Assembly: GCA_029204225.1 (NCBI GenBank)
Contig: MU832211.1
Span: 18,005-82,004 of the forward strand
From: Diphasiastrum complanatum
Taxonomy: Eukaryota; Streptophyta; Lycopodiopsida; Lycopodiales; Lycopodiaceae
Direction of reading: 5' to 3'
DNA: 64,000 nucleotides
Both the position numbers and the translations under genes were made by a program. Under the pieces are notes generated by a model. That model was not told the origin of the DNA. It saw only the letters and a list, made by a program, of their open reading frames with translations, and searched no databases. Shown piece by piece: positions 54,115 to 63,812 of this stretch; the stretch's first letter is position 1, and each line of letters begins with the position of its first letter.

Positions 54115-54860
54115 TACTTTGTTATCTATTACTCCTAGAAGTTCTCTAAACTTCTGAAATTTTTCTTTGCCAAGTTCTTTGGTAAAGACTTCCGCAACTT
54201 GTTTTTCTGTAAGCTCCACTTCCTCTGAAAGTAGATGGATCCTTGGTTTTCAATAGTGTAGGCATGTAAGCAAAGTGTACATCCCCATCTTTATGATGAT
54301 CCTCTTGTCGAACCTCCTGTCGATCTTGATCTTGATCTTCATGTTGCTTTTCAAGTCTAGTCAATCTCCTAGTTCCATGCGTACTGGACTCTCCATGTTC
54401 CATAATGACACTATCCTTGATAGTCTCATAGTACCATCTAAGCAATCTTCTAGCTTTCGATGTAGGATGCTTCTTGTCTGGTGAAGTAGGAGGTGAATAA
54501 GAATCCCATATACTTGATCTCTCCTTCCTCTTTTCTATCTCAACCAAAGTCACTCTAGGTTCTTGAATTGGCATAGGTGATACATGTGTTGATTCAGGTT
54601 CCTGTAATAACTCATCACATAATATAGGGATTCCTCCATCTTGATCCTTATCAAAATATCTCTGTATCTTTATGAGTTGCCTCCTCATCAAAGATTACAT
54701 CCTTACTTATGACTATTTTCTTACCCTCCAAGTCATATAACTTGTATCCCTTCTCTTGATTATCATAACCAAGAAATAAACACTTGGTTGCCTTGGAATC
54801 CAATTTGCTCCTTGAATCCTTAGGTATGTGAGCATAAGCAATACTACCAAACACTCTCAA
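54115..54860 (-). pseudogene. C3 pol end: integrase C-terminus joined to the pol C-terminus
   Basis: FGSIAYAHIPKDSRSKLDSK, CLFLGYDNQEKGYKLYD and IVISKDVIFDEEA follow integrase. The linker includes SYSPPTSPDKKHPTSKARR and LRWYYETIKDS. At about 54235 it jumps to PLSEEVELTEKQVAEVFTKE and KFRELLGVID, the usual pol C-terminus, so about 1.5 kb of RT and RNase H are gone. Confidence 0.87.
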
Positions 54861-54905
54861 ATGACTTACATCTGGCTTCCGACCCGTGTAAGCTTCCTCT
54901 AGAGT

Positions 54906-55547
54906 TCAATTCTCTACAACCTTTGTAGAACTTCGATTCAAAAGATAAACTGTCGTCTTAACTGCTTCACCCCAAAACATATTTGGAAGATTTTTACTCT
55001 TGAGCATACTCCTTGCAGTTTCTACTATAGACCGGTTCTTTCTTTCCGCAACTCCATTTTGTTGAGGCGTGTCCGTATTTGCAAATTGTCTCTTTATACC
55101 ATGATCCTTGAAAAACACCTGAAATTCCATAGAAAGATACTATCCCCCTTTGTCCGAGCAAAGTATCTTAATTTGTCTATCTGTTTCTTTCTCCACCTGT
55201 GTCTTAAACCATGTGAAATACTTAAAAGCTTCACCCTTATTCTTCAGAAGATAGATCCGTGTCTTCCTAGAATAGTCATCCACAAACACCATAAAGTAAC
55301 TTGCTCCCCCATGAGATTGAGTCCTCATAGGACCACACAAATCTGTATGAACAAGTTCTAGAACATTTTTCGCCCTGAATGTGCTAGGCAAAAATTTCTT
55401 CATATGATGCTTGCCTAAGACACAGCCTTCACAAACCTTGTGATCAGAAACGACTCGAGGTAAACCTGTAACCATGTTAAATTTCCTCAACACTTGTAGA
55501 CTTTTGTAATTCAGTTGTCCAAACCTCTCGTGCCATAACTTACTCAA
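54906..55547 (-). pseudogene. C3 integrase
   Basis: [20 protein letters not shown] and CEGCVLGKHH are the zinc-binding region. The core has [13 protein letters not shown] (D), ILCSDKGG (D, frame lost at 55140) and [19 protein letters not shown] (E). C2 is its closest relative in the window. A stop at 55140 and a shift at about 54905 disrupt it. Confidence 0.9.
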
Positions 55548-55865
55548 GAAAACAACTCATAGTCTTCAAGATCCAAAGCACTCAATTTTGCATTAGATGT
55601 TTCTTCTTCTTCAGCAAAATTCCCATCCTGCTTTTTCTTGAACTTGTTATGTTGAGAAATAGAATGACTTTGCTGAGATGTCTAACATAGGTCTCGTCGC
55701 AGTAGGAACATCTCTCGTATCATAAGTGCAACGCAACGGGAGTCCTCATATGTTATGAGTGATCGTAGTGTGATGGGTATGTCGCGAAACAGACAGTGGT
55801 ATCTCCCTCTAATCTCACCCAAAGAGCATAACTGGAAAATCTGCTCCTCTCTCCGGTCTCAATAG

Positions 55866-56230
55866 CTAGCTAATGTGATGATACTCGGAGTTGTCCCGAT
55901 GTAAATCTGAAGCTGTGTGATTACGAATATAAATATAACGTGCATGCTTGTCATGTCTGATGAACTCGATGTTGGGGGGGAAGAGACTTTCTGTATAAAC
56001 AAGCAACACCTCCGGATCCACGACCACTAGCTGATCTAGTCTTAGGTCTGTACACGGAATCCCATCTGTATCTTGGGAAAGTGGGTAGTCCTCTCTCCTG
56101 ACTCTCATGTGTCTCCATGAAAAGCAATAAATCTCGGCCAGTGATGAAATCAATCAAGTCTCTAGCTATGGACGATGAGTGTATACCATCGCAGTTCCAT
56201 ACTCCAATCTGGAGTTGGTGTGGATGGGGC
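55866..56230 (-). pseudogene. LINE-F endonuclease, N-terminal half
   Basis: GVWNCDGIHSSSIARDLIDF, LLLFMETHESQERGLPTF (catalytic Glu kept) and [20 protein letters not shown]. The GDFN and SDH motifs are lost in the deletion. Confidence 0.88.
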
Positions 56231-56265
56231 CCCGGGGCACTCCCTAACTTGGGGACCCCAAATCC

Positions 56266-57193
56266 CTAGCATTGAGAGCTGCTAGGAGCACTATCAAGAA
56301 AGTGCACCCGTCCATCCTGATAGATAGCACGTCTGCCAGACTCACGGGCCGCCTTGAAGGCCTTACGCCTCTCCTCCACTTGGATATATGTGAGGTCGTC
56401 ATCCATATAGATAGTGGTACCACGTAGCTTAGCTCTGCACCGCAAAGCCTCTCTGCACCTCTCCAAGGAAGTAAAACGGATAATAAGTGTGGCATCTCTA
56501 GCGGTCATCCATGCAGTATCTAGTGCATCTGTCTTGTGCCCTAGGGTGTTGAGGAAGCGTTTGGCTTCAGCCATGGCATCTTGTGTATCCGGTTTCCCAC
56601 GAACCCTAATGTTGTGGGCTTTTTGCTCTTGGGATTTCTCTTCCAAAATCGTGGCTGATGACTGAGAAGATGGGGGCGCTTGGTTTGGTGCCTTTCTTCA
56701 AAACTGATGCCCAAGAAAGGGGCTCTTCTTTCTCCTTCTCGATTGTGCTAGTGGACTCCGAAACTACAGCCTGTTTGGTCCCGATTGATTGCTCGAGTGA
56801 TGCGACCTTTGACTGCAACAAGTTCTTTTCATTGATCAAAGAGGTTACTATTCCCTTCAGCGGTGAGATTTCTTGCTTCAAAGTTTGGAAATCTACCTTG
56901 ATCAGATCGATCTGCCAAGATGAGAAAAGTTTCGTTGATTTGGAGGGTGTATATGGGATATTTGCTAGAGGTTGTGGTTCTTGAAGAGAAGAGCTGGCAG
57001 CAGAGGCATAGATGATAGGAGTGGGAAGAAGCCCAATAGGAGGGTTGGAGGAAGCATTAGAGAGAGGAGCAGAATCGGTGGGGAGAGTACAGCAATCAGA
57101 GGGAAGAGTAGAGGGGGCTGATGGAGCAGGCAGTAGGCAAGATGGAGCAGGCATCAGACAAGAGGGAGATGGAGCAGCAGGCAGCGCTACCAC
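56266..57193 (-). pseudogene. LINE-F ORF1
   Basis: The first frame (57193-56606) has an Ala/Pro/Ser-rich N-terminus, IPYTPSKSTKLFSSWQIDLI and a coiled coil (NLLQSKVASLEQSI). The second (56646-56266) has QKAHNIRVRGKPDTQDAMAE, DALDTAWMTARDATLIIRFT, TIYMDDDLTYIQVEERRKAF and RRAIYQDGRVHFLD. One frameshift at about 56625 separates two otherwise well-kept halves, making this among the best-preserved ORF1 copies here. Confidence 0.9.
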
Positions 57194-57280
57194 ATCATCA
57201 GGGGGCAGGCAGCGCTGCTACATCAGCAGAGGTTGCCACAGTGGGAGAGCGAGGAGGGATAAAACCTTCCAGTGAGGAGG

Positions 57281-57284
<4 letters not shown>

Positions 57285-57328
<44 letters not shown>
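57285..57328 (-). repeat. (TC)n tail of LINE-G next to the LINE-F 5' end
   Basis: About 21 GA units on the plus strand. On the minus strand the order is LINE-G hairpin, AAAAGACATTAATAAAGC, (TC)n, then LINE-F. Confidence 0.92.
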
Positions 57329-57330
<2 letters not shown>

Positions 57331-57346
57331 TATTAATGTCTTTTCC

Positions 57347-57360
57347 ATGCCAAAAGGCAT
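57347..57360 (-). ncRNA. LINE-G 3' UTR hairpin
   Basis: ATGCCAAAAGGCAT; stem ATGCC/GGCAT with an AAAA or TTTT loop. Confidence 0.75.
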
Positions 57361-57876
57361 ATAAGATTAGTAAATGTACATGTCAAGTATGTGGTAAGTG
57401 TGGGAGCGTATGAAACATCTCCGAAACAGTAACAAAATACTATGCACTGAAATAAATGTACATGTCAAGTATGTGGTAACCATGGGAGTGTATGAAACGT
57501 CTCCAAAACAGTACAAAAATAACATATCTAAATACTATGAACTGAAATAAATGTGATGACATATGAAATATGAAATATGAAACATGTGGGAGCATAGGTA
57601 CGGCTAAATGTCATGAATGAGGTATGACACTATCCTGCAATCCTGTCCGGTTGATGCTATAGAAAGATGTAATACGAGCTGCAGTCGTTGGTGGTCGTTG
57701 ACATCATCTAGGGGGATGTGGTCTCCTCGTGATAGGTCGAGTAGCTCGTGCTACAACATGAGTATGAGTGAGATGCTATCTCTAATCCCTATGAGCAGGT
57801 AAGTCGTCAACATCATCATCATCATAAATCAATGGAGAAGCCAAGGTCACGAAGTCTCTGAATGAGCAAGGAGCGT

Positions 57877-58233
57877 TGTTACGAGCTCGTAACCAGTGCC
57901 GAACCCTAGAGAACACAGATAAGTCAGATACCACAGTCAGGGTCGTGTCCAGCGTACACGACCAATAGGGCAAGACAGTGTGACTAGTGTGCCCCAGCAC
58001 GGTCCATAGCCAAGGCGGGCCTAACAAAGTCTAGGGACCCTGTCAGCAGGATAGGGCCCCCAGTTGGGTCTCGACGTGCAGTCGGCCACGTCAGTGACAC
58101 GTGGCCGACACTTGGCAGTGCATGCTACCAGTCCTCACACTGGGCTAGGAGGGGCTTACTCTATATCAGGGAGTAGGCAAGGTTGGGTGGAGCAGTTACT
58201 GTTTGCCCTACTGTGGTGTTAGGATCTATTACA
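57877..58233 (+). repeat. 5' LTR of G6
   Basis: It starts TGTTACGAGCTCGTAACC and ends GGATCTATTACA. A 16-bp perfect palindrome (57878-57893) sits at its very start. TATA-like CTCTATATCAG lies at about 58158-58168. Confidence 0.95.
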
Positions 58234-58234
58234 C

Positions 58235-58247
58235 TGGTATCAGAGCC
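58235..58247 (+). promoter_or_regulatory. Primer binding site of G6 (initiator Met tRNA)
   Basis: TGGTATCAGAGCC, one base after the LTR end. Confidence 0.93.
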
Positions 58248-59034
58248 ATCTCCATCTTTGGGAGCTTAGTGGCAGCAGTAGAGAAAGCTATCAGAGGATA
58301 GGAAAGATCTCTCAGTTTTTCAGAAAATATTAGGGGAGGAGAATCGCTGTAGGAGCAGCCTTCAAACTTCTGATTTTCACTAAGAAATCACAGTAGTAAG
58401 GAGACAGATTCCATGTGTAGGTAGCCCGTTGGAAAAGCAGCTGTTCTTCACAGATTTCAGAGGGTTCTCTACAGTTTTTCCAGCGGAATTAGAGTAGGAA
58501 GAAGCCAACACCTCCATCGCTGTACATTCAGAGACTTGCATCTGATTTCCACGGGAAAACTTAGTCGTTCTCAGCGAGTTTGAAGCCAAAAAGGAAGAGC
58601 AGGGTCAGCGCTGCCAGTGCTTCTGAAAATCCAGATTTTGGACAAGTTTTTGGGCCCCAACGTCAGAGATTTGGAACAAGAGAATTCTTACCAAATCAGC
58701 GAGCAGGGGTCTTCTGAAATTTCAGAACTCAGAAGTGTTTTTGGACTTCAGATTTGGCTTTTTGTGGACAAATAGAGATGCTGTCAGACCAGCGAGGGGG
58801 GATAGCAAAAGTTTCAAATCTTTTTGCACTTTTTCCAACCTCTATTCGGATTTCTCAGAACCACAGGTCTAAAAGCAGTTGAAGAAGAGCTGAAAGGGCT
58901 TTTCTTGATTCTCTCTGTGGAAGTACAGTTCTCAGAAAGAGCTAAGTTTTCTTTCCTTCCCTTGTACAGTTGTAAATTAGTCTTTTTGACTTTTTTTCAT
59001 CAAAAGTTAAGGTACCTCTTTTTCAGTTCCGAAG

Positions 59035-60012
59035 ATGACCACTCCTCAGGGACCTGATCAACCCCCGGAGAGAGGCTTCGACGAACTTGAAACAGAAGCA
59101 TTGGCTTATAGTAAAGGGAAAGAACCTATGGAAATGGAAGAACAGGAACAGTTCACCGAAGAACTCGACGAACTGGTTACCAAGGAGCAGTTTCTCCAGT
59201 TGGTAACAAAAGTGGATGAACTGAAGTTGGCATTAGCCAATTTCAAGTTCGGTGTGGATGACTCGTTCGCTGAACTCACGAGCTTGATTTTGAGTTCCGC
59301 GAAAGGAAGCCTTCCCTCCACTTCTCAGTTGTCCCCTTCTCCACTTCCATCAGTTTCGGGTGAGACTTTACGGTCTCACCCCAATTTCTTTAAAGATTTA
59401 AAGCCTCCTACTTTTAATGGGGAAGAGAAGGATAGAAATGCAGACATTCTACAAACCTTCCTCAGCAAATGGAAGAACATTCATGCTCTTAAACAGACCC
59501 TTGACCATTTGCAAGCTATTGAGGTCAGTCTTTTCTTAGGGCCAATGGCCTATAAGTGGTGGTTAAATCTCCAAGAGACTGGGCAGACTCCCCGGTCACG
59601 GAAAGCTTTTGAAGAAGCCTTCCTAAGAGAATTTGATAGAGCCTGGGAAGCCTGGGAAAGAACAGTAATGGAAAAGTCCCTCATCCAATATATCTTGCAA
59701 TGTCAAGATGCAATTTTAAAAATTAAAAATATGGATGATTATTAGAAAATCAGGGGATTTGTCCGTGGCCTCAAAGATGAATATAAAGTAGAAATCCAAA
59801 GAAACTCGCCTACTACCCTTGAGCAAGCTCTCAGATATGCTCAAATCTATGATGATTCAGTGGGTAAGAAGAGGGCGAGACAGCAGCCACTTTCTGAGCA
59901 GCCTCCTCAGAAAGACTTTCAATTTAAAAAGAAATTTTTAAAAAGAAAGAATCTAGATAAATTTAAAGGTGAAGCTCCTCAGAAACGCCCTTCACTCGTA
60001 TAGCCCTTAAAA
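59035..60012 (+). pseudogene. G6 gag
   Basis: It starts MTTPQGPDQPPERGFDEL after an 800-bp leader. FFKDLKPPTFNGEEKD, LSKWKNIHALKQTL and VSLFLGPMAYKWWLNL are the gag core. The frame is closed by TAG at 59743 but continues in phase with RGFVRGLKDEYKVEIQRNSP and LEQALRYAQIYDDS, then a basic region and a second TAG at about 60001. Confidence 0.9.
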
Positions 60013-60648
60013 CTAGATGATTTTGAGAAAGCCAAACAAGAACGTTTGTGCTTTGTGTGTATGGGCAAGGGACACACAATCAGACAGTGTCCCAAGGGGC
60101 CTTTCACTAAAAAAGATAAGAAAGATAAGAAACAAGTTCATCTTGTTCAGACTGTATGTTTCCCCAGTGACTCGGCAGCTTCCGAGATCAAAGTGTATCA
60201 TGAAGATCATGAACATTGTTGCCAGCTAACCTCTGCAATGCTAGCGAGACCCTTCGGTTTTGGGCCGCATAACCTAGTACGTATGCATGGGAAAGTTGGT
60301 AACTAGTCAGTAAGAGTTATGGTTGATGATGGGGCAACCCATAATTTCATCAACTACACCCTGGTTAAAAAGCTTAAACTACCAGAAGTACCTAGTCAGC
60401 ATAGGTACATAGTTTCATTAGCCAAAGGTGAAGATAAAAAAATATGGGAAACTATACTAAGTAATTTGAATCTTAGTATTCAGGGGTACCAAGATGAAAT
60501 AAACTTTCAGATAATGCACCTGGATCGTATAGACATTGTTCTCGGGAGAGATTGGCTCTACAGTTTAGGACCTTCCCTCCACAGAAACTATCAGGAGAAC
60601 ACCCTCAGCTTTCAGCATAAAGGCCGAGAGATCAAGTTGCTCAGAAAG
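60013..60648 (+). pseudogene. G6 zinc knuckle and protease
   Basis: CFVCMGKGHTIRQC is a perfect C-x2-C-x4-H-x4-C knuckle. The protease follows: VMVDDGATHNFINYTLVKKL (DDGATHN active site) and MHLDRIDIVLGRDWLYSLG. A TAG at about 60304 sits between them. At about 60645 the sequence jumps from HKGREIKLLR to RT-end sequence. Confidence 0.92.
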
Positions 60649-61341
60649 CATAAGCTTTATGCTAAACAATCCAAGTGTGAATTCTTCGTTGAAGAAGTAG
60701 CATATTCGAGTCACATTATCTTGTCAGATGGGATTAAGATGGACCCAGATAAGGTGAAAGCCATACTCAGTTGGCTGAGACCTCAGAATATTTTAGAACT
60801 TCAGATCTTTCTTGGTTTGGCGGGATATTACAGACGATTTGTCAAGGAATATGCTCAGATAGCAGTTCTCATGACAAATCTTCTTAAGGGGAATGGAAAG
60901 GAGTTCATTTGGGAGTCCGCACAGCAGGAGAGCTTTGATGCTCTCAAAACAGCCTTAGCTAGAGCACCAGTTCTAAAAGTCGTCGACCCCAATTAGCCTT
61001 TTGTGGTCGAAACAGATGCTACCGACTTTGCAGTTGGTGTTGTGCTAACTCAGAGTGGACGAGCAGTTGCGTTCGAGAGTAAAAAACTCGAGCCATCTCA
61101 GACTAGGTACAGTGCCTATGAAAAGGAACTCTTTTCTATAGTTCATGCCCTTAAGACTTGGAGGCATTATTTGTATAGTGCCAACTTTGAGGTCCTAACA
61201 GACCATGAGAGTCTCAGATACCTTTGCAATCAACCTGAGCTTAGAGGTCAGAAAGCTCGTTGGGCAGAGTTGATGCAAGAGTTTGACATGTCTATCAGAT
61301 ATAGACGGGGAAAATTCAATACAGTAGCAGATGCCCTTTAG
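60649..61341 (+). pseudogene. G6 RT end and RNase H
   Basis: KLYAKQSKCEFFVEEVAYSS and FLGLAGYYRRFVKEYAQIA are the RT end; the fingers and palm including the Y-x-DD box are deleted upstream. RNase H has VETDATDFAVGVVLTQSGRA, RYSAYEKELFSIVHALKTW and FEVLTDHESLRYLC. A TAG lies at about 60994. The RNase H end (RYRRGKFNTVADAL) meets an indel at 61339. Confidence 0.93.
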
Positions 61342-61369
61342 CAGAACATTCGCCTATGATAAACGAGCT

Positions 61370-62810
61370 GAGTTTTACTCAGAATCGTAATGAGTTACTC
61401 GAGTCCTTGAGAGGGAAATGCCAGCATGATGCATTCTTCTCTACTATCTGGAACTAAGTCCAGAGCAGACAGTTACAGACTCCAGAACCAGTTCCCGGGG
61501 CTGGTGCCAGTTCATCCAAGAATACGGCAGCTTCCGTTGAGGATGATGATGAGTCCGAGTATACATCGTCAGATGACGTTGAGGATTCTGAGCCTGTATT
61601 ACCCAAGCAAACCCTAGTGGTTGAGGGTCAGTTGACTCAAGGATTCAAATGGAAACAGTATTCCATTCAGGATGAGTACTTGCTCTATAGAGATAGAGTA
61701 TGTGTCCCCAATTCAAAGGATTATAGGCAGCAGGTCCTATATGAATGTCATGACAATCCTAGTGCAGAACACCCAGGCATACAGAAGACCTATGAGCTTC
61801 TTCGTAGGCAATTTTTTTGGCCCAGTATGAAAAAGGACGTCCACCAGTATGTAACCAGTTGCCAGAAATGTCAAGTAAACAAAGCAGAGCGTTTAAAGGC
61901 AGGAGGGTTGTTGCAGCCCTAAGAAATACCAACTGGTAAATGGGAGAGTATCTCCATGGATTTTATAGTAGGCCTGCCTAAAACCCGAAAGGGTAATGAC
62001 GCTATATGGGTCACAGTTGACCGTCTGACCAAAATGGCTCATTTCATTCCGACCAAAACAACCGTTAGAGCTCCAGAGTTAGCCAGGTTGTTTGTAGATG
62101 CGCTATTTAAATTGTACGGTCTACCTTCCGGCATAGTCAGCGACCGGGACAGTAAGTTTACTGGAAATTTTTGGAGGGCAGTATTCCACCATCTCCATAC
62201 TAAACTTAATATGAGTACCACCGACCATCCACAGACGGACGGTCAAACAGAGAGGGTAAATCAGGTGCTGGAGGATATGCTTCGTGCATACGTCAGCAAG
62301 AAGCAGACTAATTGGGAGCAGTATCTCTCAATATTTGAGTTTGCTTACAACAATACCAAACATTCAGCTATGGGATACAGCCCATTTATGCTGATGTACG
62401 GTTTGTAGCCACGCTCACCCACAGCTGTAGGGTTTAAACGAGAAAAAATTCAAGCAGCCAGAAACTTTTTAGAAGACCTAAACCAGATGATAGAACATGC
62501 TAAACGTAGCATTAGGCAGTCCCAGGATCGAGCCAGGCATTATGCAAATCCACACAGACGGGATGTGCAGTTCTCCACTGGTGAGAAAGTCTACTTGAGA
62601 GTCCCAGTCGACTCTAAAACCCTCAAATCAGGAGTGTGTGCTAAGTTGTCTCCAAGGTATTGTGGTCCCTTTACCATCAGTAGGAGACTAGGCGAGGTCA
62701 CCTATGAACTAGAACTCCCACACAACAGTAAGGTTTTTCCAGTCTTTCATGTAAGTCAGTTACGAAAAGCCTTAGCCAGATCAGAAAATCTGGTAGGGAC
62801 AGTGTTCTAG
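61370..62810 (+). pseudogene. G6 integrase
   Basis: In a shifted frame: CVPNSKDYRQQVLYECHDNP, LLRRQFFWPSMKKD and SCQKCQVNKAERLKAGGLLQ (HHCC domain). Then ISMDFIVGLPKTRKGN (D), GIVSDRDSKFTGNFWRA (D) and TDGQTERVNQVLEDML (E), so the triad is intact. The C-terminal part has KLSPRYCGPFTISRR and VFPVFHVSQLRKAL. It is interrupted by TAA at about 61456, TAA at 61919-61921 and TAG at about 62406 (MYGL*PRSP). Confidence 0.94.
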
Positions 62811-63013
62811 TTCTCCCATTGGATCCTCAGCAACCTCCACATGAACCAGAGGAGATTCTTCATAGTAGAGAGACGCAGACTCGTCATACTCTATACCGAG
62901 AATATCTGGTTAAGTGGAATGATTTGCCTGTTGAGAATGCCACTTGGGAAAGAGGCAGCGTCCTTCGCAAGATTTTTCCAGACTTTGTCTTAGAGGACCA
63001 AGATGGTTCTTGA
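62811..63013 (+). pseudogene. G6 chromodomain-type C-terminus
   Basis: After a 1-nt shift the frame continues MDPQQPPHEPEEILHSRETQ, TLYREYLVKWNDLPVENATW and RKIFPDFVLEDQDGS. Y-L-V-K-W...A-T-W-E is the chromodomain signature. The stop (63011-63013) lies one base before the LTR. Confidence 0.9.
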
Positions 63014-63014
63014 G

Positions 63015-63372
63015 TGTTACGAGCTCGTAACCAGTGCCGAACCCTAGAGAACACGGATAGGTCAGATACCACAGTCAGGGTCGTGTCCAGCGTACACGAC
63101 CAATAGGGCAAGACAGTGTGAGTAGTGTGCCCCAGCACGGTCCATAGCCATGGCAGGCCTAACACAGTCTAGGGACCCTGTCAGCAGGATAAGGCCCCCA
63201 GTTGGGTCTCGACGTGCAGTTGGCCACGTCAATGACACGTGGCCGACACTTGGCAGTTGCATGCTACCAGTCCTCACACTGGGCTAGGAGGGGCTTACTC
63301 TAAATCAGGGAGTAGGCAAGGTTGGGTGGAGTAGTTAGTGTTTGCCCTACTGTGGTGTTAGGATCTATTACA
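63015..63372 (+). repeat. 3' LTR of G6
   Basis: 358 bp, matching the 5' LTR with about a dozen substitutions and one 1-bp indel. It has the same terminal 16-bp palindrome (63016-63031). It is followed by the AGCGT target duplication. Confidence 0.95.
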
Positions 63373-63377
63373 AGCGT

Positions 63378-63812
63378 GGTAGAGAATCAAAGAATTTCCT
63401 GAAGTCTACAAAGCAACAACAAACCTTCTCTTTCCTATATTTAGCTTCCTCAATCAAAGCTTAAAGTGTGCAGATATGGTCAGCGATAGAATAGTGAGAT
63501 CGGAAACCTACCTGTTCCAATGCATGTAATCTCCTGGATTCCGCCTATGAGCTCACTGCAGACTGACATATGGTACCCGCCAATCATGATAGTGCGATAG
63601 CTACCAGGAATCATGGGGTCACCATTTTTATGGATAGGGCAGATGATGTTGGTGCACCAGGATGATGGGAAGCCAGAGACAACTGCGGAATTGAGGAGAG
63701 TGGCTAGTGTGGGAGCAAGGAGGTCGGCAGCATGGGCTAGGAGTTCAGATTCGAGGTCTTCGATATCTCTTGCCTTATGGGACTTCATTCTCTTGATGGC
63801 CGCAAGTACCAT
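63378..63812 (-). pseudogene. LINE-G reverse transcriptase, N-terminal part
   Basis: AIKRMKSHKARDIEDLESEL, CTNIICPIHKNGDPMIPGSY and RTIMIGGY match the RT entry of LINE-C and LINE-D. The frame is disturbed near 63540. Motif A (VCCCFVDFRKFFDSL) is read at about 63385-63430 in another frame. Upstream to 64000 the linker to the endonuclease is recognisable (LMMTLKESVLLTIWA region) but broken. Confidence 0.85.

Larger units (their letters stand above)
53661..55620 (-). mobile_element. Ty1/copia element C3, 5'-truncated, RT and RNase H deleted
   Basis: On the minus strand: integrase (55547-54906), the region after integrase, a Ser/Pro linker and then directly the last residues of pol, polypurine tract and 3' LTR. 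The whole RT and most of RNase H are missing. The 5' end is lost at about 55620. It is inserted in LINE-E. Confidence 0.88.
55690..57284 (-). mobile_element. LINE-F, 5' end intact, ORF2 mostly deleted
   Basis: On the minus strand: 5' region, ORF1 (57193-56266), endonuclease N-terminal half (56230-55866), then an abrupt jump to the ORF2 C-terminus (IRGRYHCLFRDIPITLRSLI and YEDSRCVALMIREM, 55860-55700). It ends at C3 without a 3' tail. Its 5' end abuts the TC tail of LINE-G. Confidence 0.88.
57877..63372 (+). mobile_element. Ty3/gypsy element G6, both LTRs, 5.5 kb, RT deleted
   Basis: A complete insertion: LTRs 57877-58233 and 63015-63372, TSD AGCGT at 57872-57876 and 63373-63377, and a primer site at 58235. 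Internal order: leader, gag, zinc knuckle, protease, RT remnant, RNase H, integrase and a chromodomain-like end. The catalytic RT core is deleted at about 60645. In-frame stops and two frameshifts make it non-autonomous. I count about a dozen differences between the LTRs (roughly 3-4 percent). Confidence 0.96.

Noticed and set aside
59743-62408. Reassigned TAG codon or readthrough in G6
   Set aside because: TAA stops, frameshifts and an RT deletion are also present, so it is a decayed copy.
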